A stretch of DNA of 64,000 nt from Panulirus ornatus (Eukaryota; Arthropoda; Malacostraca; Decapoda; Palinuridae): the NCBI RefSeq assembly GCF_036320965.1, contig NC_092228.1:15020807-15084806 (forward strand). Reading direction: 5' to 3'. Under the pieces are notes generated by a model, which ran no database searches, was not told where the DNA came from, and worked only from the letters and a program-made list of their open reading frames with translations. Positions 27,991 to 39,117 of this stretch are shown here, piece by piece. Position 1 is the first letter of the stretch. Each line of letters starts with the position of its first letter. The translations under genes were made by a program, and so were the position numbers.

Positions 27991-29975
27991 TTCCGCTGTC
28001 TCCGCGTTTGCGAGGTAGCCGCAAGGAAACAGACGAAAGAAATGGCCCAACCCACCCCCATACACATGTATATACATACCGTCCACACACGCAAATATAC
28101 ATACCTACACAGCTTTCCTGGTTTACCCCAGACGCCTCACATGCCTTGATTCAATCCACTGACAGCACGTCAACCCCGGTATACCACATCGCTCCAATTC
28201 ACTCTATTCCTTGCCCTCCTTTCACCCTCCTGCATGTTCAGGCCCCGATCACACAAAATCTTTTTCACTCCATCTTTCCACCTCCAATTTGGTCTCCCTC
28301 TTCTCCTCGTCCCTCCACCTCCGACACATATATTCTCTTGGTCAATCTTTCCTCACTCATTCTCTCCATGTACCCGAACCATTTCAAAACACCCTCTTCT
28401 GCTCTCTCAACCACGCTCTTTTTATTTCCACACATCTCTCTTACCCTTACGTTACTTACTCGATCAAACACCTCACACCACATATTGTCCTCAAACATCT
28501 CATTTCCAGCACATCCATCCTCCTGCGCACAACTCTATCCATAGCCCACGTCTCGCAACCATACAACATTGTTGGAACCACTATTCCTTCAAAAATACCC
28601 ATTTTTGCTTTCCGAGATAATGTTCTCGACTTCCACACATTCTTCAAGGCTCCCAGAATTTTCGCCCCCTCCCCCACCCTATGATCCACTTCCGCTTCCA
28701 TGGTTCCATCCGCTGCCAGATCCACTCCCAGATATCTAAAACACTTCACTTCCTCCAGTTTTTCTCCATTCAAACTCACCTCCCAATTGACTTGACCCTC
28801 AACCCTACTGTACCTAATAACCTTGCTCTTATTCACATTTACTCTTAACTTTCTTCTTTCACACACTTTACCAAACTCAGTCACCAGCTTCTGCAGTTTC
28901 TCACATGAATCAGCCACCAGCGCTGTATCATCAGCGAACAACAACTGACTCACTTCCCAAGCTCTCTCATCCCCAACAGACTTCATACTTGCCCCTCTTT
29001 CCAAAACTCTTGCATTCACCTCCCTAACAACCCCATCAATAAACAAATTAAACAACCATGGAGACATCACACACCCCTGCCGCAAACCTACATTCACTGA
29101 GAACCAATCACTTTCCTCTCTTCCTACACGTACACATGCCTTACATCCTTGATAAAAACTTTTCACTGCTTCTAACAACTTGCCTCCCACACCATATATT
29201 CTTAATACCTTCCACAGAGCATCTCTATCAACTCTATCATATGCCTTCTCCAGATCCATAAATGCTACATACAAATCCATTTGCTTTTCTAGGTATTTCT
29301 CACATACATTCTTCAAAGCAAACACCTGATCCACACATCCTCTACCACTTCTGAAACCACACTGCTCTTCCCCAATCTGATGCTCTGTACATGCCTTCAC
29401 CCTCTCAATCAATATCCTCCCATATAATTTACCAGGAATACTCAACAAACTTATACCTCTGTAATTTGAGCACTCACTCTTATCCCCTTTGCCTTTGTAC
29501 AATGGCACTGTGCACGCATTCCGCCAATCCTCAGGCACCTCACCATGAGTCATACATACATTAAATAACCTTACCAACCAGTCAACAATACAGTCACCCC
29601 CTTTTTTAATAAATTCCACTGCAATACCATCCAAACCTGCCGCCTTGCCGGCTTTCATCTTCCGCAAAGCTTTTACTACCTCTTCTCTGTTTACCAAATC
29701 ATCTTCCCTAACCCTCTCACTTTGCACACCACCTCGACCAAAACACCCTATATCTGCCACTCTATCATCAAACACATTCAACAAACCTTCAAAATACTCA
29801 CTCCATCTCCTTCTCACATAACCACTACTTGTTATCACCTCCCCATTTGCGCCCTTCACTGAAGTTCCCATTTGCTCCCTTGTCTTACGCACTTTATTTA
29901 CCTCATTCCAGAATATCTTTTTATTCTCCCTAAAATTTAATGATACTCTCTCACCCCAACTCTCATTTTTTTTTT
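27990..29975 (-). mobile_element. Main LINE, 5'-truncated, antisense (copy B)
   Basis: A colinear RT, C-terminal region and 3' UTR, ending at a T-run plus (TA)n on the 3' side and cut off at about 29968 on the 5' side. The endonuclease is absent. A one-base loss near 28466 (CAAACACC where other copies read CAAACCACC) separates the RT frame from the C-terminal domain. A second loss near 28310 breaks the last part. Confidence 0.9.
28456..29975 (-). CDS. LINE reverse transcriptase, partial open frame
   Basis: About 500 codons stay open on the minus strand. They cover the conserved RT blocks in order: [85 protein letters not shown], the catalytic FADDTALV (about 28930) and [12 protein letters not shown]. 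The product would copy LINE RNA into DNA at a nicked target. Open sequence upstream of 29975 reads through a T-run and TA repeat and is not part of the protein. The lack of an endonuclease and the frameshift at 28466 make it a dead copy, but one of recent origin. Confidence 0.8.
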
Positions 29976-30007
29976 TTTTTGCTTTGTCGCTGTCTCCCGC
30001 GTTTGCG

Positions 30008-30010
<3 letters not shown>

Positions 30011-30063
<53 letters not shown>
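30011..30063. repeat. (TA)n between head-to-head LINE copies
   Basis: The copy B counterpart of 21930-21984. Confidence 0.96.
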
Positions 30064-30065
<2 letters not shown>

Positions 30066-31443
30066 TTTGGGAATGTCTTGGGAGTGAAGTCAGGGGTTGG
30101 TGAGAGGACAAGAGCAAAGGAAGCAGTAGCACTGCTCCTGAAGCAGGAGTTGTGGAGTGTGTGATAGAGTGTAAGAAAGTAAGCTCTAGATTGATATGGG
30201 TAAAACTGAAAGTGGATGGAGAGAGATGGGTGATTATCGGTGCCTATGCACCTAGTCATGAGAAGAAAGATCATGAGAGGCACGTGTTTTGGGAGCAGCT
30301 GAGTGTGTTAGCAGCTTTGATGCAGGAGACGTATTTTGAAGGTTTGTTAAATGTGTTTGATCATAGAGTGGCAGATATAGGGTGTTTTGGTAGAGGTGGT
30401 GTGCGAAGTGAGGGGGTCAGGGAGAATGGTTTGGTAAACAGAGAAGAGGTAGTGAAAGCTTTGCGGAAGATGAAAGCTGGCAAGGCGGCGGGTTTGGATG
30501 GTATATTCGTGGAATTTACTAAAAAAAAAAAAAAAAAGGGGGGTGACTGTGTTGTTGACTGGGTGGTAAGGATATTCAATGTATGTATGGTTCATGGTAA
30601 AGTGCCTGAGGATTTGCGGAATACATGCATAGTGCCATTGTACAAAGGCGAAGGGGATAAAGGTGAGTGTTCAAATTACAGAGATATAAGTTTGCTGAGT
30701 ATTCCTTGGAAATTATATGGGAGGGTATTGATTGAGAGGGCAAATCATGTACAGAGCATCAGATTGGGAAAGAGCAGTGCGGTTTCAGAAGTGGTAGAGA
30801 ATGTTTGGATCAGGTGTTTGCTTTGAAGAATGTATGTGAGAAATACTTAGAAAAACAGATGGATTTGTATGTAGCACTTGTGGATCTGGAGAAGGCATAT
30901 GATAGAGTTGATAGAGATACTCTGTGGAAGGAATCAAGAGTATATGGTGAGGGAGGTAAGTTGCCAGAAGCAGTGAAAAGTTTTTATCAAGTATGTAAGG
31001 CATGTGTACGAGTAAGAAGAGAGGAAAGTGATTGGTTCCCAGTGAATGTCGGTTTGTGGCTGGGTTGCGTGATGTCTCCATGGTTGTTTAATTTGTTTAT
31101 GGATGGGGTTGTCAGGGAGATGAATGCAAGAGTTTTGGAGAGAGGGGCAAGTATGCAGTCCGTTGTGGATGAGAGGGCTTGGGAAGTGTCAGTTGTTGTT
31201 CGGGGGTGCCATTTCATGTGTGGCGGGGTGGCAACGAGAATGGATGAAGGCAGCAAGTATGAATATGTACATGTGTATATATGTATGTCTGTGTATGTAT
31301 AAGTATACGTTGAAATGTATAGGTATGTATATGTGCGTGTTTGGGCGTTTATGTATATACAGGTGTATATGGGTGGATTGGGCCATTTTTTCGTGTTTCC
31401 TTGCGCTACCTCGCTAACGCGGGAAACAGCGACTAAGTATAAT
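30064..31443 (+). mobile_element. Main LINE with two internal deletions, sense (copy B)
   Basis: The 5' end is cut inside the endonuclease. A deletion near 30330 fuses the endonuclease (VFWEQLSVLAAL) in frame to the RT ([13 protein letters not shown]), giving an open frame at 30152-30826. A 17-base A run at about 30520 encodes a lysine stretch where other copies have KKGGD. A second deletion at about 31190 removes the FADD palm and C-terminus, joining AWEVS to the 3' UTR. It ends CTACCTCGCTAACGCGGGAAA, GTATAATAAA and (TA)n. Confidence 0.87.
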
Positions 31444-31449
31444 AAAATA

Positions 31450-31452
<3 letters not shown>

Positions 31453-31515
<63 letters not shown>
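31453..31515. repeat. (TA)n microsatellite
   Basis: The TA tail of the sense LINE, with a CATATA interruption near 31500. Confidence 0.96.
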
Positions 31516-32128
31516 CCCAGGACCTTCCCAAGGCTCCTATAGCCCAAGGCTGCGCTACTTCTCTTAAAAGGATAATGTAAACTCCTTTGGAGTGAGTTCT
31601 TTGACGAGACTACTGCTAATGATAGTGCCCCGCCAAAGGTGACTTTTCCCTCGTGGTTAGGGTGGGCTACGGCAACACAAAACGCCACATTAAGTGGGTC
31701 GACGGTCAAAAAAAGTTAAGAGAACACCTTCACTAGCAAACAGCATACAAAACCGACTTCTGCAAATGATACTTTGCAATTAGAGCATGAAGTGTTACAC
31801 CACTACTGTTCTGGAAAAGTGGTAATGTAGGATGCACTTCTCGAATAACAGAACTCTCAGTACACCCATACACATCTGGGAAGAGTTAAAGTGAATCAAG
31901 TGAGTATAGGAATGAATCATTTACTTCCATTCACATCTACTGTTACTAAACCCAACTATCTAATGAACATGTCTTCCTTTTTATATATAATTCTCAAAAA
32001 GCTCTATTCTTATAAGAATAAGTTTTCAGTACTTCCTAAATCACCTTCAAGAAGTGATACTCATATAGACTATAGTTCAAAAAACGGTAATCAAATGTAA
32101 TTAAGGAAAGACACTTATTTCTTTTCAG

Positions 32129-33265
32129 ATGTCTTACTGGAACGATCCCGCGAACCTTGCCTCAGACAGACTACCTTCCACCAATCCCTATGGCAACATC
32201 ACGGTCGTGGACATCGCCCCTAAGGAGATCCTCCATATGATGGACCCTCACTGGTACCAGTTTCCACCCATGAATCCTTTGTGGTATGGCCTTCTCATGT
32301 TCTTCATGATCATCATGGGCTCTCTCTCCTTAATTGGCAACTTCGTCGTTATCTGGGTGTTCATGAACACCAAAGCCCTTCGATCTCCAGCTAACCTCCT
32401 GGTTGTTAACTTGGCATTCTCAGACTTCCTGATGATGCTAACCATGTTTCCACCCATGATGGTCTCATGCTACTGGCAGACATGGACACTTGGCGCTTTA
32501 TTCTGCGAGATCTATGGCTTCCTCGGCTCCCTATTCGGCTGCGTGTCAATCTGGACCATGGTCTTCATCACCCTTGATCGATACAATGTCATTGTCAAGG
32601 GTATGTCCGCTCAACCTCTAAAATCTGGCGGTGCAATGATGAGAATTGGAGGAGTCTGGACACTCTCTCTCGCCTGGTGTCTGCCCCCATTCTTCGGTTG
32701 GAACCGATATGTGCCAGAGGGAAACATGACCGCTTGCGGTACAGATTACCTTACCGATGACGTGTTCTCCCACAGCTATCTGTACGTGTACTCAGTCTTT
32801 GTTTACTTTTTCCCTCTATTCTCCAGCATCTATTTATACACCTTCATCGTAAAGGCTGTTGGTGCCCATGAGAAAGCTATGCGCGACCAAGCCAAGAAGA
32901 TGGGAGTTAAGTCCCTAAGGAATGAAGAAGCCCAAAAGACCTCTGCTGAATGTCGTCTGGCCAAGGTTGCCATGATGACAGTATCCCTGTGGTTCATTGC
33001 CTGGACCCCATACCTGGTCATCAACTACGCCGGCATGCTCGACAAGTCCACTGTGAATCCCCTCTTCTCTATCTGGGGCTCCGTGTTTGCCAAGGCCAAC
33101 GCTGTGTACAACCCCATCGTGTACGCCATCAGCCACCCTAAGTACCGCGCCGCTCTCGAGAAGAAGCTGCCTTGCCTGGCCTGCCAAGGTGAACCCAGAG
33201 ATGACACGGAATCCAGCAATACTGCTGGTACTTCCCAAGTTGCTGAGAAGCCCGAAGGCGCATAA
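32129..33265 (+). CDS. Opsin 2, invertebrate Gq-type (middle/long-wavelength class), intact
   Basis: A 378-residue visual pigment. The landmarks are those of opsin 1 shifted by one residue: NIT sequon, disulfide C126 and C203, DRY at 150-152, E197 at the counterion site, K322 as the retinal lysine, NPIVY, and HPKYR. Within the core only four residues differ from opsin 1: L for M in NP(L)WYG, I for V in SL(I)GN, N for T in M(N)TKAL, and F for L in FPL(F)SS. The N-terminus begins MSYWND and the C-terminus ends SQVAEKPEGA, both unlike opsin 1. ATG follows the acceptor TTATTTCTTTTCAG directly, so a 5' UTR exon is needed. None lies within copy B, so the nearest candidate is 16497-16595, 15.5 kb upstream. 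Confidence 0.95.
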   Translation: MSYWNDPANLASDRLPSTNPYGNITVVDIAPKEILHMMDPHWYQFPPMNPLWYGLLMFFMIIMGSLSLIGNFVVIWVFMNTKALRSPANLLVVNLAFSDFLMMLTMFPPMMVSCYWQTWTLGALFCEIYGFLGSLFGCVSIWTMVFITLDRYNVIVKGMSAQPLKSGGAMMRIGGVWTLSLAWCLPPFFGWNRYVPEGNMTACGTDYLTDDVFSHSYLYVYSVFVYFFPLFSSIYLYTFIVKAVGAHEKAMRDQAKKMGVKSLRNEEAQKTSAECRLAKVAMMTVSLWFIAWTPYLVINYAGMLDKSTVNPLFSIWGSVFAKANAVYNPIVYAISHPKYRAALEKKLPCLACQGEPRDDTESSNTAGTSQVAEKPEGA

Positions 33266-34756
33266 AGACAACAGAAGATATTGGTTGGCTATGCAAATAA
33301 GAGTAGAGTCTTTGTAGGTAACTCATGTCTCTCCCTCTTCCCTCTGTCAAGCCTTGGTCACATTAAACCTTGCAATATAAAACTGTTTTCCTTCCTTAAC
33401 TCCAGATTAGACCGTAAGCGCTCACGCTTACAGAGTAACGTGAAGATATCTGTAGACTCTGATAAAAAATTGACAAAAGAAAAATTTAAGATGTTCATTA
33501 TGAAACGAAAATGACTGTGTTGCGAACATAATCAGTAACTACCACGTGATCTCATAATATAAAAAAGAGACCTAATCAACATGTTGCCCCTGATCTAGTA
33601 TTTGTTGAAAACCACGAGGAAAACGAAACACGATAAGCCAGAGTGCACTTTCGTATATAACTACACCATCAGGGGAGATGCAAGACTTAGAAGAGTCAGT
33701 TCATACGTAAAAGACATGCAAAGTTAAGACGCCGTTATTACAAAAGTGCTTATGGTTTGTGGCTTTCGGGTTTGGCTCCGTGCCTGTCTTAAAATTCTAT
33801 TGTGGACAAGACTGGACGCTATTTACTAATCTTGCCTAAGACGAAGCTATCCATTTTATTTTGACCTTTACCAATATTCATGTTACAATTCTTTGTGTAT
33901 GTATTATGATTAAATAATATTTCTCTTGGCTTAGGAGCTACAGGTTCTAATTGACCTAGGACCACTCAATCAATACGATGATCATACTCTTTAAGATGGT
34001 TAAACAAAACATTTGAATCTTGTCCTGATCCTATGCTATATTTATGTTGCATAAATCTAATAAAGATCATTACCACTCTGTCCAATATAGAATATATATA
34101 CATATATAAAGCGAAAAAAATCTCGTTGACAAGATTATCTTTGTTTTCAAAAAGGGAAAATGACCAAGAATTAAGAGCTTTGAAGTTTGGGGAGTGTGTT
34201 GTCACAATGACCAATTCTATCTGACCTCTCACAAGGGAGATCCATCCCCCCCCATTCAACCCCAACCAGTTTTACGTACCTCAATGTAAACCAGCTAAAA
34301 AAAAAAAACGCTCCCCGAAACATCATAAGCAAAAGTAATGCTACAGTATGCACCATCTTTTAAAGCTAAAAAAAAAAAAGTACATGGCGAAACATCTTTG
34401 GCTAACTTCTGTTTAGTGCCATGAAAAAAGTGCAAGTCAAACTGCACAAGTTACCCTGAGGCTACGAAGTATCCGAAATTCCTCGAAGCGGCGATTTACC
34501 GTTGGCTAACTTTTACTTGGTGCCATGAAATTAACCAAATCTAAGACGCACGAGTTAACCAAGTCGAGTTCCCTAAAGATGATCACCTGCTGACCGGGTT
34601 CATTATCAGCATTATGAGATTCGCACACGTCAGCTTTCAAAGTCCATGCATAGAGAGGTACAGTAAAGCATAATTTTCCTCTTGGCAAGAAAAAGAAATA
34701 TAAAACTACTTCTAAGCTAGATTCTAGACTAAGTTTCGGGTGTCATGGACGTGAAA

Positions 34757-34759
<3 letters not shown>
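33266..34759 (+). other. Opsin 2 3' flank, copy B
   Basis: AATAAA-type signals are distant (about 34057), so the 3' end is not defined. A sequence related to one arm of the palindrome at 58.5 kb lies at about 33580-33690. No gene is recognised. Confidence 0.5.
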
Positions 34760-34832
<73 letters not shown>

Positions 34833-34981
34833 TACTATTCGCCATTTCCCGCATTAGCGAGGTAGCGTTGAGAACAGAGGACTGGGCCTTTGAGGGAATA
34901 TCCTCACCTGGCCCCCTTCTCTGTTCCCTCTTTTGGAAAATTAAAAAAAAAGCGAGAGGGGAGGATTTCCAGCCACCCGAT

Positions 34982-35047
<66 letters not shown>
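34760..35047. repeat. (TA)n - truncated family A element - (TA)n
   Basis: TA at 34760-34829 and 34984-35047. Between them, 34830-34983 is a minus-strand family A copy that is cut in its G-rich block at CACCCGATCC. Confidence 0.88.
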
Positions 35048-35050
<3 letters not shown>

Positions 35051-35291
35051 AGGGGATAGGGGAGAAAGAATACTTCCCACGTATCCCTGCGTGTCGTAGA
35101 AGGCGACTAAAAGGGAAGGGGGCGGGGGGCTGGAAATCCTCCCCTCTCGTTTTGTTTTTTTTTTTCAATTTTCCAAAAGAAGGAACAGAGAAGGGGGCCA
35201 GGTGAGGATATTCCCTCAAAGGCCCAGTCCTCTGTTCTTAACGCTACCTCGCTATCGCGGGAAATGGCGAATAGTGTGAAAGAAAAAAAGA
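35048..35291 (+). mobile_element. SINE-like element, family A
   Basis: A complete copy from CCCAGGGGATAGGGG to CGCGGGAAATGGCG with an AGAAAAAAAG tail. It is inverted relative to the truncated copy at 34830-34983. Confidence 0.85.
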
Positions 35292-35472
35292 ATATATACG
35301 AACAAAGTGCATAGGAACGCGCACCTTCATAGAACATACAAACCTCCAACACCCAAGATCGAACCCGGGACCCCTGTGGAACAGGCGGGAATCTATCGCT
35401 AGGCTAGGCTAGCATTCCCGCCTGTTGCACAGGGGTTCCGGGTTCGATCCTAGCTGTTGAAGGTCTGTATGT

Positions 35473-35475
<3 letters not shown>
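35292..35475. mobile_element. Inverted pair of tRNA-derived SINE (family C)
   Basis: A minus-strand copy (35292-35398, GATCGAACCCGGGACCCCTG) faces a plus-strand copy (35405-35475, CAGGGGTTCCGGGTTCGATC) across a few bases (GGCTAGGCTAGC). Together they can fold into a hairpin of roughly 60-bp arms. Confidence 0.65.

Positions 35476-35534
<59 letters not shown>
35476..35534. repeat. (TA)n microsatellite
   Basis: The TA tail of the right-hand family C SINE. Confidence 0.96.
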
Positions 35535-35537
<3 letters not shown>

Positions 35538-38253
35538 ATGAATGCATAACTGTCATAATAAAATCTTAGTCTCCGTTAAAGTCACCAACTAGAATACACC
35601 AATGACATTTGATCTTGAAGGGTTGTTGTAACCTATTTCATAACTTCTCAAAATTTCAAATGCATGCCATCATGTAACCTAAGCACTAGTTACCTTATGT
35701 TGCAGTGCTATATATATTCTTCCTTCATTTTAATTCTTATCTACAAAAACAATGATCAACACATATCACCCGACTAACTGCCACTTTGCGTGGTTGGGAC
35801 TTGTTATGCAGACCATTAGCAGCAAAATGTTTATGACTCCACCTCATTCGCTCTATGTAAATCAAAGACTATGGCGCGACTTAAATTCAAATTATTAACA
35901 GATGAAAAAAAATCTCATATCACACTTATCTTCAGCTCCTCGTCTCGCTCAATGATCACGATTCTCCATTAATCCACCAGGTGCACCATAATAAGCCTAC
36001 TACAAGGCTGTACATCATTTGTTCGTTAAGCTACGGTTCACTTTACACTTTGTACTATACTGAGCAATAAACTTGCTGCGTAAATTCTGGTAATATATAT
36101 TCACAAAATGCACTTTTTTGGCAGCGGAACACAACAGACACTTTCAGACATATTTCCTGGTTAAAACTAGAGCGGGAGACGCTGGAAACCAATGTATCCG
36201 GATGCAGTTGGACTTATGCATTCCTTTATTTCAGTCATGTTATTTTCTTCAGCTGTAAGATAAATGATAATATCTACATAAAACAAACTTGCATTTATAT
36301 GAAAATGTTTAGTAGTTTGTATTATGTCCTTTAATTCATAGATATGAGCCAAAACCACTTAACAATGGTAAATTGTCCATGAAGTAAAGGACATACTCAA
36401 AAATGGTATAAGCCAAAAACTGTTTGTTGAAATGATATAAGGGGTATGGAAGAAATAGGTGAAAAATCAAAATGATGCAAAAACAATAACCACCTTCAAC
36501 CTACCAGAATCATAAGGGGAAATGGAAAGAGAAATAGAAAGTCTCTTCCATGTCAGTACTGTTCAGATTTAGAATTCTTCATCCCTCTTGGAAGTATGGG
36601 TATTCACTTTATACTCGGCAAGCCAATAAACGGAAAGTTTCCTTTCTCCCTAAATATGAAACAATAGTTCCATAGGATCAGCCTTAGCTACCAGAGTGCA
36701 ATGAAGTGTTCGCTGGTGAATGTATGTCCAACTACTTTCATGCGTTGCGTTTGAACGTTCGCTGGCTTGATCATACTTGGTTGAAAAAGGCGGTTGCTTG
36801 AACTAAAGCGGACTGGCGCAGGTATGTAGACTTTTTGTAAAGAAAAGCATAACTGACAAAACTTTGATTCCAGCAATCTATAAGCAAGGCATAATTCTTC
36901 TGGTCGGTCATTGAGCACCAAATAATATAAAGTTATGCAAAAGCCAGAGAGAGGGTGGTATGGAGAATTATTTTTGGGGGAGCTGAACCGGTCAGTTACC
37001 ATTTATCTTGTCTCAATAAACAGTGATACAAGGAAGGGCTATGATCCAGAGATTTGAAGATGAAGTAGTGAAACACCTAGAATCCAGCGGGATTCATAAA
37101 GTTGATAAAGTTACAGTTAAGGCTCGCCACAAAAGTAACATGGATATGGATGACCACAATATTAGAGGGGGGGGGATATGATTTGATATATATTTTCTTC
37201 CCTGGTGAAGTGATGTAATGGATCTAATGGTCAAGTAAAATTTGATACAAAAGGAATTGAAATATTAGTATGAAAATATCAATAAGTAAGGAAACCTGAA
37301 GTGACATTAAAAATTTAAGTTTAGACGAGGAGCTGACAGAAGAGGACCCCACAGGAGGCCTACAGTCAGAAGAGGGTCTGTGAGTATCTATGAGTAACAG
37401 TTAAGGGGCACCATTTAAATGTTTATGGATGTGAGTAATAATTGTTCATGCTCTCAGGTGCCCCCTTTCATAGATGTTTATGAAATATTGGGATTTATTC
37501 ACTGTCTAAAGGTGATATAATTTTGGGATTTTTAGATATAGTGTCTCGTACTCTATAAGTTTTAAGTTCACGTAATGTAGGCAGGACATTAAATTAGAGG
37601 GAAGTCTAAAGATTCTCTTTTCATTCTGTTCTTTCATAAACATATTATTTCAGTATTTTCATTTGTTTTTCTTTCTGTATTCTGGCCCTGATGTTAACTC
37701 TTATAAGTAAGCTATATTCATGAGTAAACTCTTATGAGAAAGCTATATTCATGGGCATGTTGTCTAGTTCCTTTCATTACACATTACAATATTTTTAAGT
37801 ATTATCTGCTGAACATGTAAGGCTCACTTGAGGACATCTGCATGAATCTGCAAAGCCACAAAGCATATAATGTGTCTAGGTATTTGTACAAACAAATCTT
37901 ACCAGACAAAAAGATCATGTGCTTATATGAATAAGGACCAGCCAAGACTCTCCCTACCAACTCAGGACCCTCTCATGCCAATATAGAGAGGTGTACTACT
38001 TTTTGGGGGTATTTTCTTCAGTAATATATGATACAGATATGATGTGCGGAAAAAATTTGCAGTTGATTAGTGTCATTTCAGATGTATGCTGCAATTTAGG
38101 GCTTAACTGCTGAGGAAATGAACTGGGTATTCTAGCATAAAAAGATGTTCTTTGCATTACTTTGTATCCTGTAACTGGAAACTCAAATGACTTGGAAAAT
38201 ATGGTATACCAATATTTGTATATTTATCTGGCTTTAGTTTATAAGTTTGAATC
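35535..38253. other. Apparently unique DNA, no gene recognised
   Basis: 2.7 kb without long microsatellites or recognised retroelements. No open frame has a convincing domain. Short direct repeats such as AAGCTATATTCATG occur near 37710-37755. Regulatory or non-coding RNA content cannot be excluded. Confidence 0.45.
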
Positions 38254-38690
38254 CTAGATAAGGTATTTTTGCACCTGTGATAATGAGCTGCTTAAGAGGA
38301 GCATGTGGTATGACAAGATGAAGAAAGAAATGAGGGGATGTATGAGAAATTTGTTATGGGAGGGAATGGTTTGTAGAGTGATAGAATGGGTGAAACTTAA
38401 TACCTTTAGGTGGTTTAGGCATATGGAAAGAATGCAGGACAAGGAGTTTACAAGGAGAGTGTGAGATAGTACAGTTAAAGGATTTGGTGTAAGAGGAAGA
38501 CCACCTGTGACATGGGGAAACAGAGGGGGAGAGAAATGGTGAAACATCATGTGGAATAGTGTATGCAAGGGAGGCATTTAAGGACTGGAATAAGTGGAAA
38601 CTCTTTTACAATGACCACCCCCTTGATGGGATTTCCTGAGGGGAGCAGGCATGAGAGATAAAGAGATATAAAATATTAACATTCACCTGT
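38254..38690 (+). mobile_element. LINE C-terminal remnant, different subfamily
   Basis: Frames on the plus strand give FRWFRHMERMQDKEFTRRV, then GVRGRPPVTWG, typical of the region after the RT in endonuclease-type LINEs (the WFGH.ER and GRP..W motifs). Several stops are present. Confidence 0.45.
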
Positions 38691-39117
38691 CATGGGGTGT
38701 GCATTTTCTGGTAAGAAGATATATATATCATCATTTCCCTAAGAGCCAATCGTAATTGTGTAAGATATCTTGTATCTAAAAGATAATTACTTTTGTTTTT
38801 AGCTCTGTGCTTCTTATTCTAACTTGTGTTACTATTTTGTGCAAGCACAAGATAGTTCATGGAAATATCCATGTGTGCTCTCAGTATTGTGGTGAGGAGA
38901 CACCAGTCTATTACTTACACCCTCTGTGAATAACCTTAGGGCATCCACCGCAGCTGTTTGTTAAGGGCCAACAGTCAGCCAATCAGCAACCACCACAGGG
39001 TTGACATCTTAAATCTACCTCCTACTGATAACTTAGACCTCACATTTTTCTTGGTAGATGCTCATGTAAGGTCATGCATTGTGCTGCTGATGTCAGCTGA
39101 CTGAATTTTTTTTTTTT

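Larger units (their letters stand above)
26727..34759. repeat. Tandem duplication, copy B
   Basis: The second unit, colinear with 18432-26669. Its opsin and LINE frames are longer and mostly intact. It contains no leader exon or opsin-type promoter. Confidence 0.9.

Noticed and set aside
29976..30132. N-terminal extension of the copy B LINE RT frame through a T-run and TA repeat
   Set aside because: The extension translates a junction between two LINE copies and a microsatellite. The element itself ends at about 29975.
33620..33680. A second hammerhead ribozyme in the opsin 3' flank (and at 25.5 kb)
   Set aside because: The minus strand has CUGAUGG instead of CUGAUGA and no complementary stem I around the expected cleavage site, so the core is incomplete.
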